The notes beneath the pieces were generated by a model. It was not told the origin of the DNA. It did not search any database and saw only the letters and a list, made by a program, of their open reading frames with translations. A DNA stretch of 64,000 nt from Eukaryota sp. TZLM1-RC. Taxonomy: Eukaryota > Metamonada: BaSk clade. The stretch covers positions 930,001-994,000 of the forward strand of contig JAUPSS010000006.1 of the NCBI GenBank assembly GCA_040285825.1, read 5' to 3'. Position 1 is the stretch's first letter; each line of letters begins with the position of its first letter. Made by a program: the position numbers and the translations under genes. This document shows, in pieces, positions 1 to 9,549 of the stretch.

Positions 1-154
1 CACCTTTTTAAATTATTCTATTATGCAATCTTATTTTGCACCATTAAATTTTCCAAAAATTAATAAAACGAATCAGCTGATGTTCAATTATTCACAAGCA
101 AATCAAAACTTCGGATTGGAGGGAAATTCATTCAGGGGTCTTTTTTTAGCTTAT

Positions 155-775
155 ACATTTAATTCATTTAATATAAAATATGAAAATATAAAATACAGAA
201 TTAAAACTTCACATCCTCAAAACCTGCTTCCTTTAAAACAAAACAATTAACTGCCAAAGATTCAAAGAATTTCCCAAAAGAAGAAAGTGAATCAGAAATC
301 AGTTTCACCATTCTCTTGAAAATAGCAAATACAATCCTGTTGTGCCAGTAAAAACGATTGAAAATTCTTTCAGTTTTTCTCTTTACAACTACTACAACAA
401 GAACCTCAAGGAAAGCCAAAGTAGCCTTACCTGGAGATCCAAGCAAAGCAAAAACAAAAGGACATTGATTATATTGGGCACGAGAATTTTCATTAATCGA
501 GGAAATGGGTTTTGCATATTTAGCAATTTTCTATTTTTCGCCTGCAAGGAGAGGATTATTTACATCCGAGATAATGAGCTGTTCGTTAGAAAAAATACAG
601 GGGTCAATAGACAAGCAACAAAAGCACCTTCAATAGCATTAATACCAAGTTGGACAGGTTTCAAATCGTCCCTTGCCTTAGAAGAAATTCATTAAAAACA
701 AGAGAAGAAAGCAACCTGGTTAAAGACTCTCCAATAGCAATTGGTCTAACTCCATCAGGTTTGTTACTTGATTTC
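155..775 (-). mobile_element. Family B RLE non-LTR retrotransposon, internally deleted copy (B1)
   Basis: Reading the minus strand, 201-446 encodes the C-terminal tail of family B (ends FEDVKF-stop, compare FEDVEF at 17551), and nucleotide similarity to the copy at 9675-10010 continues to about 625. Next, at about 690-775, comes a piece of the reverse transcriptase (KPDGVRPIAIGESL) that in the full-length relative at 10934-14242 lies more than 500 codons upstream. The copy has therefore lost most of the RT and the zinc-finger region, and it is 5' truncated at about 775. Similar tails occur at 9550 and 17513. It is dead. Bases 1-154 show nothing I recognise. Confidence 0.75.
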
Positions 776-1460
776 TGGTTTAACATAAGCACTTGTGTAT
801 CACAAACAGAATTTTGAGTTTTAAAAATCAGGAAACTCCAAACAATAGCTTTTTGGTCAACCATGAAATTTTCCAAATGGGTTGTCATCCTTCGCTAAGA
901 CGAATATAGTTTAACTTCTGTCAAAGGTTAGGCATTCAGTCCTTCTCAGTCTACACAAAGGGATATTTTTCAGTAGTTGAAAAACAGGATTGGGAAATGA
1001 CTTTTCTGGTCTTTGATACCTAACAAATCATGGTTTTTACCAAGAACTAACAATTTTTAATAACTGAACAACGAACCATAACTAAAGCTTTGACCTCCAC
1101 CAACACCATCAATTGAATGTAGTTAATATAACGAGGAAGAGCTATCATTAACGAAAATAGAATTCTGATCTTCCATATCATATGAGCGAATCTACAACCA
1201 CTTTCCATTGAGAAGAATTCCCAGGTCATCTAAATAATTGAAATCTTCAGTTCCGAGGGTATGAAATTGATGTATTTACCCAGTGCCCGATTGGACTTCT
1301 TTTTTATCCCTTGGAAGGCTCAAGAACATTAAGTAAATGTCAAATGTCAGAATTTGAGACTCTGTTCCATGGAGACTCAGTTGTACAATCAACAACTGCC
1401 CAAAATTTTGGAATTTTAATGCATTTTGGTGACCACAAACAAGCCATAAACCATACTAAA
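776..1460. other. Intergenic stretch, nothing recognised
   Basis: No ORF here resembles a known family. The longest reading (1047-1229, minus) has no recognisable motif. It lies between two family B fragments and upstream of the Fanzor-like remnant, so it may be flanking or decayed element DNA. Confidence 0.4.
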
Positions 1461-1503
1461 AACGGCTCTAAAAAGGAATCTACTCGATATGATTTACACA
1501 TTT
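1461..1503 (-). mobile_element. Very short family B retrotransposon fragment
   Basis: About 40 bp closely match the family B copy around 10125-10165, the segment encoding a peptide like MCKSYRVDSFLEPL on the minus strand. It abuts the 5' break of the Fanzor-like remnant. Confidence 0.6.
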
Positions 1504-2354
1504 AATTTAATTCAATTTGGAGCACAGTCGGAAGCATCCAATTCAAATTCACTGAAAAAATATGAATGGATGAGGCTAACATATGGTGAATGGTCACGTC
1601 TCAATAGAAAACACAAACAAGTGTTACAATTTTGTGTTAGACAAAATAATGGTAATAGTGAAGACAGACAATGACCATTGAGGAATGGAATTCGTGGTTA
1701 CGTGATCATGATTCAAAAACTGTTGATTACCACAAATTCAGAGAGTTTATGTTAGCCAAGTGTAAACACTACAATGCAGTGAAACAATTTTATAGTTTAC
1801 CCTTATGGAGGATACATAATATCCAAAGTTATATCCATAGGCAAAAAAATGAAGAAAGAATTGTGAACAAGTTATTGACAACATTCGGTGGTAAAGACAA
1901 AATGGTATTGTGTATTGGGGACTTGGGTCGTAAACCAATCAGTAATCTCAAACATAGTCCCCCAACTCCTTCCAATAAATGGATAAGTTGTTTTCTTAGA
2001 CGAGGTTTTCAAACTGTTCTAATTGATGAAAGTCATACTTCTTCAAAGTGTCCTTCTTGCTTTGAAAAAGTGTTTGGAACAACTATCAAAACAAGGAATC
2101 CAATTCCTAAAAGTGCTGAAAAAACACCGTTCAAATTTCCTCATGGGCTTTTGGAATGTAGAAGTTCTCAGTGTATTAATGATGCAAAAGCACGATGTAA
2201 AAAGTCAGAAAGTAGAGAAGCAGTCAAGGCAAAGTATTGGAATAGGAACAAGATGGCTTGTTTGAATATGTTGAATGTATTTGATCACTGGTTATCCGGT
2301 GAAGAAGGTAGGCCTGTTTATGTTGGTTCATTTTTACTGACTAGTAAAATCTAG
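1504..2354 (+). pseudogene. Fanzor (eukaryotic TnpB-like RNA-guided nuclease) remnant
   Basis: Fanzors are eukaryotic relatives of transposon TnpB, with a RuvC-like nuclease fold and a zinc ribbon. The 227-codon frame from 1671 ends with the diagnostic order: an ID-E-x-TS-x-CP-x-C block (IDESHTSSKCPSC, residues 118-130), a second cysteine pair (C163, C168), then WNRNKMACLN (190-199), which matches the RuvC-III WNRDxNAxxN motif. The RuvC-III aspartate is Asn193 here, so catalysis should be lost. The region before it (basic, helical, ending near LLTTFGGKDK) fits the usual Fanzor spacing, and 1504-1674 carries a plausible upstream part in another frame, implying a frameshift near 1670. The RuvC-I segment is missing. 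The stop lies only 33 bp before the kinase ATG. The family call rests on motif recognition; the coding loss is visible. Confidence 0.7.
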
Positions 2355-2357
2355 TCA
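2338..2357 (+). repeat. Perfect 7-bp hairpin at the 3' end of the Fanzor-like ORF
   Basis: TGACTAG, a 6-nt loop TAAAAT, then CTAGTCA. It overlaps the last codons and stop of the Fanzor-like ORF. In TnpB/Fanzor elements the guide RNA scaffold overlaps or follows the ORF 3' end, so this could be a leftover of that RNA or of the element end. That role is inference. Confidence 0.5.
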
Positions 2358-2387
2358 TAGTTGGCATACGCCACACTCAATTATTTC

Positions 2388-4340
2388 ATGTCATTACGAT
2401 TCCTCAATTCCGGAAATGATATTTCTCCATCAATCTACGATGAGTTCATTTCACTTGGCACTGAACGTCAGCTTGGCGAAATCTGGTATATCATTCCACA
2501 TGAATGGTTCATAAAGAAGTTCATTAAGCATAGAACAACGTTTAACGCCAGACATAGACCAAGTGCTTATTACAAGTTACCCACTTTCAAATTGATCACT
2601 AATGTTACTATCAAACTTCCCCAACATCCCGACATGTCAACCCACACTCTCAAACCTGGACTCTCCATTGATCAAGATGTTGTCTGCATTAATGAAGCCC
2701 AATGGAAGCTCATCTCTTCCTACTTTGGTTACGATACAGCAATTCCCCGCGAAGTAGTGCCTAAAGCTCCTGGTTCTAGGGAGGTTATAGTTGATCTTTA
2801 CCCTCTCAGATTATTCCTCAAACAAGGGACAAGAAATGAACATCGTGAAAGGACTACGTCACCAGTCTCCAAAAATGACCAGAATAAGGTTCCTGTTGTA
2901 CAAGATGAAAGCATTACCTGCTCCTCGACTTTCTCACTTGGTGCCTTACGTCAATATGTTGCTTCCAAGTACAAGGTTGAAAAGAACAGGGTTGAACTTT
3001 CTTTATCCGATTGTCAACAACAGCCTCTCTCCCCAAACCAAGATCAACGTTCTCTGACTTATCTTAGCATATATTCAGGAATTCACGACGGCTGTGAAAT
3101 CTATATAAACATTGATGGTGTTTGTGATGAAGAGTTTGGTGTGCAGAGTGGTGTAGGAGGCATGTCTGTGCAAGTTGAAAATAGCTCGGGTTCATTTGCC
3201 CCGGTTGGCAACATTGTCACCACTAAGCCTTCGAAGCAATGTAGAAGAGATTCACTTGATAGCTTTGAGTTCAATCCACCTGAAATCCAATCAAGAATAG
3301 TCAAACTCGATTATCAGAATGGAATCGAACGTTTGAGGAAGGATTCAAAAGATTCCATTTCTGATGAATTACAATTGTTGAAAGCAAGATGTTCCTCTTA
3401 TGAACAACACTTGAGTATTTTGGAAAGCAAAAATTCAAACTTACACGAACAATTGAAACAAAAAACTGACCAAGTCAATCAATTAAAAGCAACTTTGCAA
3501 GAAAAAACGCAGGAAAATGCTAAGTTACAATTAACCAACACTTCAACTGCCAATAACCCAGAGAACACATTATCATCATGTCCTATCATAGACTCTTCAA
3601 ACCTTACCATCAACTACAACCAAAAACTTGGTCAAGGAGGTTTTGCTACAGTTTTCGCGGCAAGGTGGTTTTCCCTTGAAGTTGCTGTCAAAATAGTAGA
3701 CATTGCTAATGAGGGAAAAGCAAAATTGAAAAAAGAAATTGGATTTCTAACTAAACTCAATTATCCCTGTGTATTAAGAGTATTTGGAATCACTTACATA
3801 AATAATCAAATTGGAATTGTCATGGAAAAAGCTGATGGTAAACTTCAAATTCCCTCTTCATTGAGTCAAAATAGCTTAACCATTGCCAAAAACATTTGCT
3901 GCACATTGAAATTTCTTCAGTCAAGGTCTATCATTCATGGTGATATTAAACCTGATAATGTCTTAATAGTAAATGGCCAAATTAGACTTGCTGATTTCGG
4001 TACATCCAGGGTTATCGCTTCAAATTCCACTCTGCCAAGTGCTAACGCTTATACTGCCAAATATGCAGCTTTGGAGGTTTTAAATGAAGAACCTGTAAAA
4101 GAAAGTGACATTTATTCTATTGGGGTTTTATTATATGAATTACTAACAAATGAAGTTGCATTCAAGGGGTTTAATCAATTCACTCTTTTAGGAGCAAAAT
4201 ACCAAGGAAAAAGTTTGAAATTTTCAGAAAATGTTCCACTGGAACTTGTGAATTTAATCAATAGATGTATGACTAATGAAATATCTGAGAGACCAAATAT
4301 TGATCAGATTCTTGAAGTATTGGAGAATTTGTATGTGTAA
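2388..4340 (+). CDS. DUSP-UBL-coiled-coil-protein kinase fusion
   Basis: A predicted Ser/Thr-type kinase with an N-terminus otherwise typical of ubiquitin-specific proteases. The first in-frame ATG is 2388 (650 aa). Residues about 25-140 fit a DUSP domain: WYIIPHEWFIKKF near the start and W-K-L-I-S-S-Y-F-G-Y..IPREVV near the end. Residues about 140-250 fit the ubiquitin-like fold that follows DUSP in USP4/USP15 (REVIVDLYPLRL, later CEIYINI). A serine-rich linker is followed by a heptad-like coiled coil at about 325-385. The kinase occupies about 410-650: glycine loop GQGGFATV, Lys435 in AVK, HGDIKPDN with Asp519, DFG at 536-538, and AALE in place of APE. All catalytic residues are present, and HGD in place of HRD suggests no activation-loop arginine clamp. 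There is no cysteine-protease domain. It resembles TKL-like kinases. The DUSP assignment is by motif and order. Confidence 0.8.
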   Translation: MSLRFLNSGNDISPSIYDEFISLGTERQLGEIWYIIPHEWFIKKFIKHRTTFNARHRPSAYYKLPTFKLITNVTIKLPQHPDMSTHTLKPGLSIDQDVVCINEAQWKLISSYFGYDTAIPREVVPKAPGSREVIVDLYPLRLFLKQGTRNEHRERTTSPVSKNDQNKVPVVQDESITCSSTFSLGALRQYVASKYKVEKNRVELSLSDCQQQPLSPNQDQRSLTYLSIYSGIHDGCEIYINIDGVCDEEFGVQSGVGGMSVQVENSSGSFAPVGNIVTTKPSKQCRRDSLDSFEFNPPEIQSRIVKLDYQNGIERLRKDSKDSISDELQLLKARCSSYEQHLSILESKNSNLHEQLKQKTDQVNQLKATLQEKTQENAKLQLTNTSTANNPENTLSSCPIIDSSNLTINYNQKLGQGGFATVFAARWFSLEVAVKIVDIANEGKAKLKKEIGFLTKLNYPCVLRVFGITYINNQIGIVMEKADGKLQIPSSLSQNSLTIAKNICCTLKFLQSRSIIHGDIKPDNVLIVNGQIRLADFGTSRVIASNSTLPSANAYTAKYAALEVLNEEPVKESDIYSIGVLLYELLTNEVAFKGFNQFTLLGAKYQGKSLKFSENVPLELVNLINRCMTNEISERPNIDQILEVLENLYV

Positions 4341-4640
4341 ATTTTGAAACTTTTTGATGGCAAGAACGCAATGCATTGGACAAGAACTCAACAATAATGT
4401 TTGAATATCCCAAAAATACTGATCATATAGTGTGACAGACTTCTTAAGTCAATATTTCAAACATCTAAATGACATCTGTTCTGTTTTAATTAAAGGAATC
4501 CTTTCGTGTTTAAATTGCGTGTTTTTGACTAGTACAGCAGTAATAAAATTGAGTGAATGTGATATTTAGCATGATCAGTGATTGAATTCACAGTATAAAT
4601 ATTCGTATACACTTTAAAATATTGCGATCAATTTTCTTCA
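4341..4640. other. 3' flank of the kinase gene, nothing else recognised
   Basis: AT-rich sequence between the kinase stop and the next retrotransposon fragment. No ORF or RNA gene is recognised. Confidence 0.4.
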
Positions 4641-5077
4641 TACACAACCAATGAACTGAAGAGTTTTTCTGGTGAAGAAGCTAATTGTTAAGTTTGAAGA
4701 GTAGATGTCCTAGTTCCAAAATTAGGAAAATTATTAAGTACATATCAAAAATCAATAATCTTAATTCTTATTCACATCTCCAATCCCTTCCTTGTTCTTT
4801 TGCTTTTTCTTTATTTGGAACCTTAGGTAAAACTGCGGTATCTTTTGTAGACGATTTCTCATCCATTGTCACAATTAAAACTGCGGGAATAATTGACCGT
4901 ACATTTTGGCAAAACAGAATTGTATTTTGTATTTTTAAGGGAATGTATAATCTTGTTCCTAGCTCTTTGTCATCACTTGGAAAATTTTATGAAAAACAAG
5001 CTGTAGGCAAGTTTTCAATAATAGATGTGGAGTATGACGAGATTGAACTTTAGTCATTTCTAATTTTGTTTGAATAC
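4640..5077 (+). mobile_element. Family E RLE retrotransposon 3' fragment
   Basis: The ORF at 4685-5053 is the C-terminal end of an RLE-type element: SFAFSLFGTLGKTAVSFVDDF, then FWQNRIVFCIFKGM, ending YDEIEL-stop. The same block order (LFG-LG-A, W-NRIVF-IFK) ends families B, D and F, but the sequence is distinct, so I treat it as its own family. It is 5' truncated. Its 3' UTR is interrupted at 5090 by a family A copy; the two halves of the target lie at 5078-5089 and 7001-7012. Confidence 0.65.
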
Positions 5078-5089
5078 AATATGTAAGTT

Positions 5090-6942
5090 GTATGGTGCTC
5101 TATTGCAATATATGCTAGAATTAATACCATATTTTCAATCAACATATTGCACATATTTTAATTTACATTTTGGTAACAACATTTTGATTTCATCAAGGGG
5201 CGCAAAGCAAGGAGATCCGTTAGGACCTCTTTTGTTTTGTTTGGCCATTCATCCTATTCTACTGCAAATTCAAGAGATGTTTCCTTCACTAAAAATGATT
5301 GCATATATGGATGATGTTGTGCTTATTGGTGAATTAAATATTGTGAAAAAAGCAGCTGTATGTTTTAAAGACTTATTTACCAAAATTGGTCTCCGACTTA
5401 ATTTACTTAAATGTGTTTTGTTATCGAATTCTCCAGTTTCCACAATAATTGATGATATTGAAATTCAAGCCAAATTATATTCAATTGATGCTATTCGTCA
5501 TTTGGGTTCGTTATTAGGAAATAATGATGAAATTACCAAAAAATTGTTTGAAAAGTTGAACTCAATTTCTGACAAAATTGACCGAATGATGAATTTAGAT
5601 ATAAAAAAACACATCAAATTTACCATCATAAGACTGTGTTTTAGTTCCAATTTTAATCATATATTTCGATCTACAAATCCTCTCGTCACTAGACCTTTGG
5701 CTCAAAAGTTTAATGAGTTACGTGCAAAAGTTCTGTCTCAATTACTGGGATGTAAAATGTTTCAAATTCCAGATCATGCTTACCTTAGTCCACATTATGG
5801 TGGTTTAGGGTGGACGAAGGCTTCTATTCTTACCTCGTGTGCTTTTGTTGGTGGATGCAGAAATGCAATCTTTGAGTTTTCCGAAAGATTTGCAGATTGG
5901 GAAGATTTATTGATGACAACGCAAAGTTCCACTGTTTTTGCATTAAATGAAGAAATTTCAAGAATTGATGTAGAAAAATGGGGTCGATGTTTTCCCCAAT
6001 CATTCAATGGCAATATTCCAGAAAAAAATGCTTTAAATTTGAAGTACACTCTTCGAACATTAAAAAAAACTGACTGGAATGTATGAAAAAGATCTTTATA
6101 ATAATATTTGCAGCTCGGCTGTTTTAAATCAAGATCTTCACTCATTGTTATTGGAAAAGGGTGTTTGTGAAAACAAGGCGTCAGATTCTTCACTTTTTGT
6201 AACCATTGTACCACGAAGATTTGGATTGTGTGCCACTAATGAAGCATTTGTAACAAAAATGAGATTATATTTGAACATCCCCATTAACCAACTATTATCA
6301 AAAGAAAAATGTATTTGTTCGAATTCACCTCAACTCACTTTGCGCCATGCTCTAAATTGCTCTAAATTGATAACTTATCGTTCTTCATTACATGATGCTG
6401 TTAGAGACACTGTTTTCAATATGGCACAAACTGCAAGGATATCGTGTATCAAAGAGCCCCTGCTGAAAGAAACACTTTCTCTAAATAATTTTGGTTCTGA
6501 TGATAGAGGTGATGTATACTGTGATTGGATTGATAATTCTGAAGCTATTGTTGACTTTGTCTCATGTAATGTTGCAAACGATACTTTGGTTCACAGAAGA
6601 AAACTTAATCCTGTGGCTGCTCTGGATCTTAAAGCAAAAGAAAAACATAGAAAATATGATAAAGAAATTGAAGATGCAAATATCGATAGAAATACACAGC
6701 TGGTTTTTATTGCTTTCCCATTATCGATAAATGGAAGATTATCAGTTGAAGCAGAAACTTTTTTGGATGACTTCCAAAAAATGGTGAAAGAAAAAAACAT
6801 GAAAAAATTTGATATTTTTTTATGGCGTTCACGGATTCAATTTGCGATTATTAATAGGTCACGTCGGTTTTTCAACCGATTCAGAGAAGCTTTAGCTAGG
6901 CAGCAAGCAGATCAAGATTTTGTAGAGGAAATCTTGGTTTAA
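5090..6942 (+). pseudogene. Family A RT-RLE polyprotein, 5' truncated with one frameshift
   Basis: The product would be a target-primed reverse transcriptase with a C-terminal restriction-like endonuclease. The first frame (to 6086) carries AKQGDPLGPLLFCLAIH and AYMDDVVLIGE (catalytic YMDD), then the thumb. The second frame (6079-6942) carries CICSNSPQLTLRHALNC (C-x-C...H...C knuckle), SDDRGDVYCDWIDN...IVDFVS (RLE R-G-D...D) and KEKHRKYDKE (RLE K-x-x-KY). The frames separate in an A-run near 6060-6070, where the copy at 25422 reads through, so one small deletion accounts for the break. The N-terminal zinc fingers and RT motifs 0 to 2a are absent because of 5' truncation. It ends DFVEEILV-stop. 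Family signatures are clear; activity is not expected. Confidence 0.85.
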
Positions 6943-7000
6943 TGATAGTCGTCCCATTAGTTATGATTTAATTTAATCAAGTGTGCAAATTCAATGAATT
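5090..7000 (+). mobile_element. Family A RLE non-LTR retrotransposon, 5' truncated (A1)
   Basis: The copy is bounded by an exact 12-bp target-site duplication (AATATGTAAGTT at 5078-5089 and 7001-7012). It starts inside the RT domain and ends with the family A terminus (stop, GATAGTCGTCCCATTAG, then GTGTGCAAATTCAAT). There is no long poly(A). It keeps RT motifs from the KQGDPLGPLLF block through YMDD, the zinc knuckle and the endonuclease. The insertion lies in the 3' UTR of the family E fragment. Confidence 0.9.
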
Positions 7001-7643
7001 AATATGTAAGTTTACAAAATGTAGAGCATCTTCTTAAAAACTTTCGGAAGAAGGAGTTGAAGGAGGTTGTTGTTCGACAGCAGCTTTTTTTAGAAGGAGT
7101 AGAAGAAACAACGGTCACACACCGATCATGGTCACATGAGTTCTGCTCTCAACACTCCATTTAAATCAATCAAGCATAGAAACTCGTTTTTTCTCCAATT
7201 CAAGTGAGTTTTGGCTAAAACATCAATGCAAATCTAGTGCATACGATGGAGTAAGCCGACCTCTTAACCTATAGGTCATGAATCAGCTATCAAAATGGAT
7301 GGCGTTGATAAAAACAGAATTCACAGAACAAGGCGAAACAAAGCAAACCTTGAAGATCTCTGTTGTCCATTGTTCTTATCTGCTAAATCTGAAAAATTAT
7401 CATCGTTAGCTGTCTATGTTTATTGACCAATTAGAATCTTCAAATTTGCATAATTTCTGGCCTGACTACATAATATCACTTCTGGTAATCTTTGACGATG
7501 AAGAAATTGTCGGAAAATATCCGGTGGAGTGAAGTGAATGGCTTCAATGTGGCCTTTGAACTTTTTGCATTGCGCTATATTTAAAGTAGTCCATGTTATT
7601 AATTATAGATCTCAATGGACCCATAATTCAATTTCAAATAATT
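7001..7643. other. Intergenic stretch, nothing recognised
   Basis: AT-rich sequence without convincing ORFs between the A1 and A2 insertions. It contains one copy of each flanking TSD. Confidence 0.4.
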
Positions 7644-7762
7644 AATAAATATTTATTGAATTTGCACACTTAATTAAATTAACTCACAACTGATGGGACG
7701 ACTATCATTGAACCAAGATTTCCTCTACAAAATCTTGATCTGGTTGCTGTCTAGCTGAAGCT
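7644..7762 (-). mobile_element. Family A retrotransposon, 119-bp 3' stub (A2)
   Basis: An exact 13-bp TSD (ATTTCAAATAATT at 7631-7643 and 7763-7775) brackets only the last 119 bp of family A: the codons for the QQ-DQDFVEEILVQ tail and the 3' UTR with GTGTGCAAATTCAATAAATA. It is a severe 5' truncation. The clean ends define the family A 3' terminus. Confidence 0.9.
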
Positions 7763-7775
7763 ATTTCAAATAATT

Positions 7776-8596
7776 GAATTTCACCACTTACTTGATTTCC
7801 TAGATTATTATGATGTTTACCGCTAGTTACCTTGTAGCACAAATTAATATGTTCAAATCAATTTTTTCTTAGTTTTTACTGTGATTAAACCTTGTTGAAT
7901 TTATCTCAAACAACATGGATGAAACAAGAGTGAAGGCAGTTCCAATTTGTGAGTTATCACTGTTTATTAAACAATGTGGTCAAATAGTAGACAAAAAAAA
8001 GAACGAAATGACAAAGTCCTGAATTGACATTGTCAAATTCGGATTTTTTATTAAATCATTTCCCTGTAAAGTTTCTTCAGGAACAATTTTGGAAAATATC
8101 TACAATTCATGAAAAGCTTACCCTTTCCGACGTCTAAAATGAAAACCATTTGTAAAAACTTACCATTTCTGGCCCTCAATTGTTTATACTCCACATTTTC
8201 TGTTTGAAGTTCTTGTCTATGCATGTCTGATGGAATAGAATAAAAAGAACACACCATGGGTGGTGGTCTAAAAGTGTTGCAAGCTTCATATTTTACGTTG
8301 ATTGACAATAGAAAAATTGTGTTTGTTTGATAAACCGTACTGATTACTTATTCTAGTGATAATTTATGGATTGATAATGCCAAATATAGAAATTTCAGTG
8401 ACTCTAATTCAGTGACTTAAATTAAATTCAGTGAAAGCCCTCTTTTCATCTTACTAAGTCAAGATAAACCATTTGAGTCTGCAAGGCCAACATCTTCATT
8501 CAATTTCGAATTGCTTTATAAAATTGGCACCAAAAAAATCAAAAAAAAATCAAAGTTAAATCTAATCTACAGTTCATTCAACCAATATTGCTGACA
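7776..8596. other. Intergenic stretch with two weak small ORFs
   Basis: On the plus strand, 7915-8022 encodes 35 residues (starts MDETRVKAVPICELS) with coding-like codon use but no recognisable domain. On the minus strand there is an 85-codon ORF at 8051-8308, listed separately. Otherwise the stretch is AT-rich. Confidence 0.3.
8051..8308 (-). CDS. Small ORF of unknown function, possibly spliced
   Basis: The product has 85 residues and is not recognised. The middle (MHRQELQTENVEYKQLRARN) looks helical and coiled-coil-like. On the minus strand, the following sequence offers two consecutive GT-AG candidates of about 30 and 22 nt (each starting GTAAG and ending TTAG or GTAG); removing both would leave a short open end. 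Because such tiny introns are unproven here, I give the unspliced ORF coordinates. It could equally be chance or decayed DNA. Confidence 0.18.
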   Translation of the reverse strand: MSINVKYEACNTFRPPPMVCSFYSIPSDMHRQELQTENVEYKQLRARNGKFLQMVFILDVGKGKLFMNCRYFPKLFLKKLYREMI

Positions 8597-9310
8597 CGCA
8601 TTATGCCGTTATCGTATGCCAGGACCAATCCTCATTACAGTAAAAATGCTCTTTATGGAATCATTGGAGCCCATGCAGCGACGATAATCACAGTCATTGT
8701 GGAAATTGTTGTGACAAACACCAGTCTCTACCGTTAGTTTCAATGCCATGATAAGACTCGTACTGTTGCTTATGATCTTAACAACAAACTGTATTTTTCC
8801 CAAGTATCACTCCTTGGTGTTTCTCAAAAGTCGTGGTACAGAGATGGCTATTTTCACATATTTTCCCCTTTGTTGCGTGATTCATGTATGCGTTATGCAT
8901 ATGGTTCCCTTGTTCAACAAGTAGAAAACAATCTTGAAAGTATCCACCCCAACGATAACACTGTTCGAGATGGAAAGAAGCAGATCCGAGATGTCGACTG
9001 TGATGTATATAAGGGTGACTTCGAAGCGCTGATCTCTGGTGAAAAAGTCTTGCTGGAAATGAAGTGGTGTGTTGCGAACAGATTTGTCCACAAGATCTCC
9101 TCTGTTTATGCTACTCTTACCTAAACAGATCATAAGTATGTATATATTCCTGCCTCATCACAGAAAGCTGAAATCAAATGATGATCTTTTCGATTATGAA
9201 CAGGATTGTACCAGCTCCACTGACATGGACTACGCTGAGGTGGGTTCCACAGCACATCAAGAACTTGATTTGGTGCTTCTCAACAGTCTGTTCCATTTGC
9301 TTTATTGACA
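8597..9310 (+). pseudogene. Decayed coding-like region, family not recognised
   Basis: One plus-strand frame stays open for long stretches with ordinary amino-acid composition (ending at 9124 after IRDVDCDVYKGDFEALISGE), but has an internal stop near 8735. A second open stretch (9069-9308) follows in another frame. No transposase, RT or host-gene motif is clear. It is best viewed as a broken gene or element. Confidence 0.25.
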
Positions 9311-9549
9311 TAAACTTTGAATTTAGATGTAAAAATTACACGTTGAATCTCAGTATGTCATTTTTTTTGATGAATTGGTTTTTGTAAATGGAGAACTTGC
9401 CAATCCATATAATATCAATTTCATTCATATTCAACAATACAATGTAGCTGAACAGACATACGATGAAGCATAACTAATAATTCAGGTGAACAACAGCTTG
9501 CTTCCATTTTACTTTTACCTTTTTTGCTGATCATTTTTTTTTGCTTATT
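9311..9549. other. Intergenic stretch, nothing recognised
   Basis: AT-rich sequence between the decayed coding-like region and the 3' end of the B2 retrotransposon. Confidence 0.3.

Noticed and set aside
2361-2387. Upstream TTG starts for the kinase, LRR, RCC1-LRR and HD genes
   Set aside because: The genome is eukaryotic; the first in-frame ATG fits domain starts and gives a myristoylation signal in one case.
6491-6730. 79-codon ORF repeated in every family A copy (also 27891, 33014, 60772)
   Set aside because: It is an overlapping-frame shadow of the conserved RLE coding region; its differences between copies follow the main frame.
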